Shown: one piece after another, positions 59,036 to 64,000 of the stretch | Position numbering within the stretch: position 1 is the stretch's first letter | How the letters are laid out: every line of letters starts with the position of its first letter | Source of the DNA: Pseudomonas pseudonitroreducens | GTDB lineage: Bacteria > Pseudomonadota > Gammaproteobacteria > Pseudomonadales > Pseudomonadaceae | Direction: 5' to 3' | Length of the DNA: 64,000 nucleotides | NCBI RefSeq assembly: GCF_021603645.1 | Contig: NZ_BQHJ01000001.1 | Location: forward strand, 248,001-312,000 | Notes under the pieces: generated by a model | Databases searched by the model: none | What the model was told of the DNA's origin: nothing | The model's input: the letters and a program-made list of their open reading frames with translations, nothing else | Program-made: the position numbers and the translations under genes

Positions 59036-60373
59036 TCAGGCGGCCTGGCGGCGCAGCGGCAGGTCGATGCTCGCGAGGAAGCCGCCGTCGGGATGGTTGG
59101 CCAGGCGCAGCCGTCCGTGGTGGCGCTCGATGGCGCGACGGGCGATGGCCAGGCCCAGGCCATGGCCGGGGCTGCTCTGGTTGGGAGCGCGGAAGAAGGG
59201 TTCGCCCATCTGCGCCAGGTGTTCGTCGCTGGCGCCGGGGCCGTGGTCGCGCACACTGATGTGCAGGCGCTCTCCATCGATCCGCGCCTGCACTTCCAGC
59301 GGCTGTTCAGCTGGATTGAAGCGCAGGGCGTTGCGCAGCAGGTTGTCGAGGGCACGTTCGAGCATGTCTGGCCAGCCGTCGACGGCCAGTTGTGGCGCGA
59401 TGTCGAGCTGGACGTGCTGCTCGGGGTAGAGCAGTTGCGCATCGCTGCGCAGGCGCTCGAACAACGGCAGCAGCTCGATGCGGCTGGTCGGGCCCGGTTC
59501 GGCGTCGAGGCGGGCGAGGGCGAGGATTTCGCCGATCAGCGCTTCCAGGCGATCGCACTCCTGTTCCAGGCGCGGCCACATGGCGGCGCGCTGCTCGGGG
59601 CCGGCGCGTTCGGCCAGGGCCAGGGCGATGCGCAGGCGCGCCAGCGGTGAGCGCAGTTCGTGGGATACGTCGCGCAGCAGTTGGCGCTGGCTGCCGATCA
59701 GCCCTTGCAGGCGGGCACCCATGCGGTTGAAGTCGCGGGCCAGCACGCCCAGTTCGTCACCACGGCGTGAGAGGCGGGCGAGGCTGTCCTGTTGATAACT
59801 GGTTTGGCCGAGGTCATGCACGGCGCGGCGCAGGCGATTCAGCGGGCGGGTGATGGACAGCGTCAGCAGCAGGCTGAATACGGTCAGTACTACCAGTGCG
59901 ATACCCAGCGCGCTGAGTGGCCAGAGCAGGCTGCTGCGGTGCCAGGCCTGCAGCGTCGGGTGTGGAATTCGGTAGATGAACAGGTAGGTCTGGTCGGTGC
60001 GGCTGCTGGTGTATTCCTGGCTCAACTGGCGCCAGGGGAAGCGCGGCAGGTTTTCACGGTCGAAGCTGTTGTCGCGTGGGCGCGGCGGGCGTGGCAGGTA
60101 GGTGCCATTGACCAGACGCTGGCCGGTTTCGTCGAGCACCTGTACCGAGAGCTCATAATCCTTGCGCCGGCTTTCCAGCAGTTGTTGCGCGGCATCCGGG
60201 CCCTTGGTCTCGTACAGCAGGGTCCATTGCCTGGCGATGTCGTGCAGCCCCGGATAGCGCGCGATGACCCAGGTGTCCTGGTTCAGCGCGCGGCCCAGCA
60301 GGATCGACAGTCCGGCCACCAGCAACAGGGCGAGCCAGAAGGCGGCGAGGATCCGCCAGAAGAGTGAACGCAT
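59036..60373 (-). CDS. cpxS: Envelope stress sensor kinase CpxS
   Basis: 445 residues from ATG 60373, which has AGGAAG upstream; an ATG at 60394 is the alternative. Helix one (about 5-25), a periplasmic domain of about 110 residues, helix two (SALGIALVVLTVFSLLL), HAMP, then the phospho-acceptor His in LRDVSHELRSPLARLRIALA. The ATPase domain has NLLRNALRFNP, SVRDHGPGASD and SPGHGLGLAIARR. All catalytic boxes are intact. With CpxR it senses envelope damage; in P. aeruginosa the system controls mexAB-oprM among others. Gene order cpxR-spy-cpxS is that of PAO1. Confidence 0.9.
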   Translation of the reverse strand: MRSLFWRILAAFWLALLLVAGLSILLGRALNQDTWVIARYPGLHDIARQWTLLYETKGPDAAQQLLESRRKDYELSVQVLDETGQRLVNGTYLPRPPRPRDNSFDRENLPRFPWRQLSQEYTSSRTDQTYLFIYRIPHPTLQAWHRSSLLWPLSALGIALVVLTVFSLLLTLSITRPLNRLRRAVHDLGQTSYQQDSLARLSRRGDELGVLARDFNRMGARLQGLIGSQRQLLRDVSHELRSPLARLRIALALAERAGPEQRAAMWPRLEQECDRLEALIGEILALARLDAEPGPTSRIELLPLFERLRSDAQLLYPEQHVQLDIAPQLAVDGWPDMLERALDNLLRNALRFNPAEQPLEVQARIDGERLHISVRDHGPGASDEHLAQMGEPFFRAPNQSSPGHGLGLAIARRAIERHHGRLRLANHPDGGFLASIDLPLRRQAA

Positions 60374-60427
60374 GGTCTTCCTGTTCAGCCGCATGGTCTA
60401 TCCGTTGTCAGGGGCTCCACGGCAAGA

Positions 60428-60447
60428 CGCCGGGATAAAACCCGGCG
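60428..60447 (-). terminator. Hairpin between spy and cpxS, partial terminator
   Basis: Arms CGCCGGG and CCCGGCG with a TTTTAT loop on the minus strand; no U-tract. It probably lets spy be made in excess over the kinase. Confidence 0.4.
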
Positions 60448-60467
60448 CCTGCGTTTGCTGGAGCGAA

Positions 60468-60923
60468 TCAGTTGGTCTTGGCGCCGTCCTTCTGGGCCTT
60501 CCAGGTCTGGAATTCCGCCCATTCGGCCTTGCGCTGTTCGCGCTGCTTCTTCAACTCGTCGAACTTCTTCTGCTGCTCGGGAGTGAGGATGCCGCGGACG
60601 CTGGCGTCGGTCTTGTCGTGGTTGGCCTTGAGCTCTTCCTGCATGGCCTTGCGGTCGGCCTCAGGCAGCTTGTTCCAGTATTTCTCGGTGATGGCGCGGC
60701 GATCTTTCATCGAGTCGCCCATCAGCTTGCCGATCTGCTGGCGCTGGTCCTGGGTCAGGTTCAGCTCGCGGAACGGGCCGCCGTGTTCGCCGCGGTGCAT
60801 GCCCGGGCCGTGGTCTTTCATGAACGGGGCCGGCGGCGGTGCGTCGGTCGGCGCGGGAGTGGCCGCCAGCGCGACGGTCGGCAGGGCGGCGGCGATCAGC
60901 AGGGCGGTCAGGGTCTTGCGCAT
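60468..60923 (-). CDS. Spy/CpxP-family periplasmic chaperone
   Basis: 151 residues with signal peptide MRKTLTALLIAAALPTVALA. The two LTxxQ motifs that define the family are LNLTQDQRQQI and ILTPEQQKKF, in a long helical body; a His-rich N-terminal stretch (KDHGPGMHRGEHGG) may bind metal. CpxP of E. coli inhibits the sensor and delivers misfolded proteins; Spy is an ATP-free chaperone. Located between cpxR and cpxS with a CpxR-box-like site upstream. Confidence 0.9.
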   Translation of the reverse strand: MRKTLTALLIAAALPTVALAATPAPTDAPPPAPFMKDHGPGMHRGEHGGPFRELNLTQDQRQQIGKLMGDSMKDRRAITEKYWNKLPEADRKAMQEELKANHDKTDASVRGILTPEQQKKFDELKKQREQRKAEWAEFQTWKAQKDGAKTN

Positions 60924-61003
60924 GGTGTTTCTCCTTTCAGGGGCCGGTCGTTACCGGATGAGCCCAGTCTAGGGTCGGCAAGGTCAAGGGCAGTCAGTCC
61001 CAC

Positions 61004-61019
61004 GTAAAGCTTCGGTAAA
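61004..61019. promoter_or_regulatory. CpxR-box-like site upstream of spy
   Basis: GTAAA at 61004-61008 and again at 61015-61019, spacing 6; the enteric CpxR consensus is two GTAAA half sites about 5 bases apart. It lies 81 bases before the spy start and after the cpxR stop, so it would drive spy-cpxS as an autoregulated unit. Confidence 0.5.
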
Positions 61020-61093
61020 GATTAGGTGAAGCCCTGCTGGAATCTTTACGAAAGCCCGGACCAGAGCGGCCCGGGTCGGAAGCGTGGCGCTGC

Positions 61094-61771
61094 TCAGGGC
61101 GCGTAGAAGTAGCCGCGCCCGCGCAGGGCGAGGATGCGCGGGCGGCCATCGGGGTGGCCGCCGAGCTTCTTGCGCAGGTTGCTGACGTGCATGTCCAGGC
61201 TGCGGTCGTACAGGGTCAGCTTGCGGCCCAGTGCGAGCTGGGCCAGCGCCTGCTTGTCCAGCGGCTCGCCGGGCTGGCGCAGCAGGGCTTCGAGAATGCG
61301 GCTCTCGGAGAGCGTCAGGCTGATTTCTTCCGCGCCGATGCTGGCCACGCCGCGCGACAGGTTCAGCGCCAGGTCGCCCAACTCCAGTTGCGCGGCGGGT
61401 TGCGCCGGGTGGCTGCGGCGCAGCACGGCACGCAGGCGGGCGGTCAGCTCGCGGGGGTCGCAGGGCTTGGCCAGGTAATCGTCGGCGCCCAGCTCCAGGC
61501 CGAGGATGCGGTCCAGCGGCTCGCCGCGTGCGGAGAGCATCAGTACCGGCAGGTCGGGGTGGTCGCTGCGCAATGACTTGAGCAGTTCCAGGCCGCTGCC
61601 GTCGGGCAGCATCACGTCGAGCACCACCGCGTCCGGCGCGCGGCTGCCCAGCGCGGCGCGGGCCTGCGCGCCATCGTGGGCGGCGCGGATGCTGAAGCCT
61701 TCCTGGGCCAGCCAGGTCGTCAGCAGTTCGCAGAGTTCGACGTCGTCGTCGATCAGCAGCAGTTCACTCAT
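61094..61771 (-). CDS. cpxR: Response regulator CpxR (OmpR family)
   Basis: 225 residues from ATG 61771. Receiver domain with acidic pocket DDD at 8-10, phospho-acceptor Asp52 in VVLDVMLPDGSG, and the conserved Lys in YLAKPCDPRELTARL. The winged-helix output domain follows (LTLSESRILEALLRQPGEPL, DMHVSNLRKKLGG, LRGRGYFYAP). It stands upstream of spy and cpxS. Partner of CpxS. Confidence 0.92.
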   Translation of the reverse strand: MSELLLIDDDVELCELLTTWLAQEGFSIRAAHDGAQARAALGSRAPDAVVLDVMLPDGSGLELLKSLRSDHPDLPVLMLSARGEPLDRILGLELGADDYLAKPCDPRELTARLRAVLRRSHPAQPAAQLELGDLALNLSRGVASIGAEEISLTLSESRILEALLRQPGEPLDKQALAQLALGRKLTLYDRSLDMHVSNLRKKLGGHPDGRPRILALRGRGYFYAP

Positions 61772-61784
61772 GGAGAGGCTTCTT

Positions 61785-62195
61785 TCAGTTGATCCATTCG
61801 CGGCGCGAACGGCGCCGGCCACGGCTGAGCATGCCGAGGATGAACGCCAGCAGGGCAGTGCCGGCACCGCTTACGTACCAGGTCTGCTGCTCGCTGAGCA
61901 GGCGCGGCGGCTGGTTGGCCTGGGCCTCGCGCAGCTGCAGCTTCAGGCGCTGGTTTTCCTGGGTCAGGCGCGCGATGCGCGCTTCATCCTGGCTGTTGTC
62001 AGGGTTGGCGAGCTGCGCGGCCAGTTCGGCACGCTGCCGTTCGCTTTCGGCCAGGCGCTGTTCCAGTTCAGGACCGGCGTCCGGTGCTTGGGCCGTTTCT
62101 TGGACAGCGGTTTGTGCCGGTTGCTCCGTGACGGGCTCTTCGGCGAGGGCGGGCAGTGGCAGGGCGAGGCAGGCGAGCAGGGGCAAACGGCGCAT
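61785..62195 (-). CDS. Membrane-anchored coiled-coil protein, TIGR04211-like without SH3
   Basis: 136 residues: signal peptide to about 18 (MRRLPLLACLALPLPALA), an acidic linker, a coiled coil at about 42-95 (LEQRLAESERQRAELAAQLA, IARLTQENQRLKLQLREAQA), a C-terminal membrane helix (YVSGAGTALLAFILGMLSRG) and a basic end RRRSRREWIN. This is the second half of the 'SH3 and anchor' proteins, but the SH3 domain is missing. It ends 13 bases before cpxR and may be cotranscribed. Function unknown; inner membrane, periplasmic coil. Confidence 0.78.
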   Translation of the reverse strand: MRRLPLLACLALPLPALAEEPVTEQPAQTAVQETAQAPDAGPELEQRLAESERQRAELAAQLANPDNSQDEARIARLTQENQRLKLQLREAQANQPPRLLSEQQTWYVSGAGTALLAFILGMLSRGRRRSRREWIN

Positions 62196-62302
62196 CGGGA
62201 CTCCTTGTTCGATGACGTGCCGCCGTCCATGGCCTTCCCGGCGGTGTCCGGCTGCGATGCCCCGTGGCGCTCCGTGCCGCGGGGTGCAACGCTCGCGCGC
62301 TG

Positions 62303-62602
62303 TTAGGGCAGGACTTTCTTGAACGGCTTGACCACGACGTCGGCGTAGACGCCGGCGGCACGGTACGGGTCGGCGTCAGCCCAGGCCTGGGCGGCGGCCA
62401 GGGACTCGAACTCGGCGACGATCAGGCTGCCGGTGAAGCCGGCAGCGCCCGGGTCGTTGCTGTCGATGGCCGGGTGCGGGCCGGCCAGTACCAGGCGGCC
62501 CTCTTCCTTCAGTTGCTCCAGGCGCGCGATGTGCGCCGGACGGGTTGCCAGGCGGCGTTCTTGGGATGCAGTGATATCACGGGCAATGATCGCGTAGAGC
62601 AT
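62303..62602 (-). CDS. yciI: YciI-family protein
   Basis: 99 residues from ATG 62602. [60 protein letters not shown] and [20 protein letters not shown] follow the YCII ferredoxin-like fold, with the conserved His in RPAHIARL. Small dimeric enzyme-like protein; no reaction is established for this branch. One base separates it from yciB, the usual pair. Confidence 0.92.
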   Translation of the reverse strand: MLYAIIARDITASQERRLATRPAHIARLEQLKEEGRLVLAGPHPAIDSNDPGAAGFTGSLIVAEFESLAAAQAWADADPYRAAGVYADVVVKPFKKVLP

Positions 62603-62603
62603 G

Positions 62604-63197
62604 TCAGTCCTTGGGTTTTTCGCCGGTAGGTTCATCGTGCATGTGGCGGGCCAGGAATACACCCTGGCCGATCAGGAACAGCAGGGTCATGCCCAGGCTG
62701 CCGAACACCTTGAAGTCCACCCAGATGCTCTGGAAGGTGAAGGCGACGAACAGCTGGACACAGCCGCAGATCAGGAAGAACAGCACCCAGGCGATGTTCA
62801 GCTTCGCCCAGAGGGAATCGGTCAGGTTCACCGCGTGGCCCATGATGCGCTGGATCAGCGGGCGGTCGCCGATGAAGTGGCTGCCGGCGAAAGCCAGGGC
62901 GAAGAGCCAGTTCACCACCGGCGCTTTCCACTTGAGGAAGGTCTCGCTGTGGAAGGCCAGGGTCATGCCACCGAACACCAGGCAGGCGGCGAGCGTCACC
63001 CACTGGCCCTTGTCCAGCTTGCGCTGCTTGATCAGCAGGGCGCCATAGACCACCACGGAAGTGGCGATCAGCACGGCCGTGGCGCTGTAGATCCCGCCGA
63101 CCGAGAAGCTCTGGCCGGCGAATTCGACGTTGCGCGGGTCGAGCTTGTAGACGATGAAGAAGAGGATGAGGGGAATGAAATCGATGAATTGCTTCAT
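62604..63197 (-). CDS. yciB: Intermembrane/inner membrane protein YciB (IspZ)
   Basis: 197 residues from ATG 63197. Five to six membrane helices; [47 protein letters not shown] and [20 protein letters not shown] are family blocks. Linked in E. coli and Shigella to septation and to envelope synthesis, together with the divisome. The yciB-yciI pair and the divergent PHP gene (yciV homologue) keep the enteric neighbourhood. Confidence 0.94.
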   Translation of the reverse strand: MKQFIDFIPLILFFIVYKLDPRNVEFAGQSFSVGGIYSATAVLIATSVVVYGALLIKQRKLDKGQWVTLAACLVFGGMTLAFHSETFLKWKAPVVNWLFALAFAGSHFIGDRPLIQRIMGHAVNLTDSLWAKLNIAWVLFFLICGCVQLFVAFTFQSIWVDFKVFGSLGMTLLFLIGQGVFLARHMHDEPTGEKPKD

Positions 63198-63366
63198 TAC
63201 GGCAGCCAGAGCCCAGTTGAGCCGGCATAATACCAACCTGCGGGTGAACTGAAAGGGCCATCCGCCCAACGCTGCGTCATATCATGGTTTCAAGCGATTG
63301 CCGTGATCGTGTTGGCAGCAAAGCGTCTATACAGAAAGTTATCCCATCGCCCCACCTGGATACCGC

Positions 63367-64000
63367 ATGCGAGTTGACCTGCACTGCCACAGTACCGCGT
63401 CCGACGGACAGCTCAGCCCGACGGCACTGGTCGAGCGCGCCCACGGGCGCGGCGTGCGCGTGCTGGCGCTGACCGACCACGACACGCTCGACGGCCTGCC
63501 CGAAGCACGTAGCGCGGCACAGGCACTGGGCATGGAGCTGGTCGACGGCGTCGAGCTGTCCTGCACCTGGGGCGGAGCGACCATCCATGTGCTCGGCTAT
63601 GGTTTCGACGCCCAGTCGGAGCCGCTGGTCAGGGCGCTGGATGACCTGCACCGCGCGCGCTGGACCCGCGCCGAGGAGATCGGCCGACGCCTGGAGGCCA
63701 AGGGCATGCCCGGTGCCTTCGAGGGCGCGCGGGCGGTGCAGGCTGAGCTGGGCGATAGCGAGAACGCCCCGGCTCGCCCGCACTTCGCCGAGTTCCTGCT
63801 GCGCCAGGGGCACGTCAAGGATCGCGCCGAAGCCTTCCGCAAGTGGCTGGGCGCCGGCAAGCTGGGCGACGTCAAGCAGCACTGGCCGAGCCTTGCGGAT
63901 GCAGTCGGCACGCTGCGCGCGGCGGGCGCCTGGATCAGCCTGGCGCACCCGTACCAGTACGATTTTACCCGCACCAAGCGACGCAAGCTGGTGGCGGAGT
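63367..64000 (+). CDS. PHP-domain nuclease, RNase AM / YciV-like, 3' end missing
   Basis: The frame starts at ATG 63367 and runs open to the window end, 211 codons. MRVDLHCHSTASDGQLSPTA with HCH, LALTDHDTLDGL, and LVDGVELSCTW are PHP-domain metal sites, and WISLAHPYQYD carries a later His. E. coli YciV (RNase AM) is a 5'-3' exonuclease that matures 5' ends of rRNA and also removes the 3'-phosphate of 3',5'-bisphosphonucleotides. About 75 residues should lie beyond the window. Divergent from yciB with 169 bases between. Confidence 0.9.
   Translation, partial: MRVDLHCHSTASDGQLSPTALVERAHGRGVRVLALTDHDTLDGLPEARSAAQALGMELVDGVELSCTWGGATIHVLGYGFDAQSEPLVRALDDLHRARWTRAEEIGRRLEAKGMPGAFEGARAVQAELGDSENAPARPHFAEFLLRQGHVKDRAEAFRKWLGAGKLGDVKQHWPSLADAVGTLRAAGAWISLAHPYQYDFTRTKRRKLVAE

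Overview
The window is a piece of a high-GC Pseudomonas chromosome, most like the P. aeruginosa / P. nitroreducens / P. citronellolis branch. The evidence is an RsmA of 61 residues that I recognise as the Pseudomonas sequence, an AmrZ, the aru arginine-succinyltransferase operon followed by alaS-lysC-rsmA-tRNAs, a phhABC/phhR block, a cpxR-spy-cpxS-trkH block, and many REP-type palindromes with the core GAGCGAGCTTGCTCGC. The species call is inference; no database was searched.

Layout. 1-6.7 kb: aru operon (3' end of aruC, then aruF, aruG, aruD, aruB, a small unknown gene, aruE), which turns arginine into glutamate and succinate. 6.9-12.4 kb: low-specificity threonine aldolase, alaS, lysC, rsmA. 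12.4-12.9 kb: tRNA-Ser(GCT) and two near-identical tRNA-Arg(ACG) genes. 13-17.3 kb: small secreted protein, mgtE with a structured leader and a possible leader peptide, amrZ, an orphan phnN, a GNAT acetyltransferase, tRNA-Arg(CCT).

17.35-26.61 kb: a 9.2-kb integrated satellite-like element bounded by a perfect 49-bp direct repeat of the 3' part of tRNA-Arg(CCT). It carries a tyrosine integrase, an AlpA-type regulator, a Toprim/VapE primase-helicase, a candidate iteron origin with ten perfect copies of GTGGTGGGAT in both orientations, an HK97-like capsid-type protein without portal or terminase, and several short, translationally coupled unknown genes.

26.65-35.2 kb: one operon, wecB-nfrB-nfrA-ybcH-like-diguanylate cyclase. 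It resembles the E. coli NfrA/NfrB (phage N4 receptor glycan) system, but UDP-ManNAc supply, the c-di-GMP-binding synthase, outer-membrane export, a periplasmic glycosidase-like protein and a cyclase are all together. 35.4-42.3 kb: LysR regulator, a mosaic of non-coding repeats, then a 2-aminoethylphosphonate-type ABC transporter and an HpnW-type flavin oxidase. 42.4-48 kb: CorA/ZntB-type transporter and the phenylalanine hydroxylase operon phhABC with its divergent regulator phhR.

48-64 kb: Lhr helicase, a GT39-type membrane glycosyltransferase, DUF962 protein, AraC regulator, TrkH, a nitroreductase, the CpxS/Spy/CpxR envelope stress set with a degenerate ATPase-like partner, YciI, YciB, and the start of a PHP-domain RNase AM-type gene cut by the window end. 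Apart from the satellite element the coding pattern is ordinary dense Pseudomonas chromosome.
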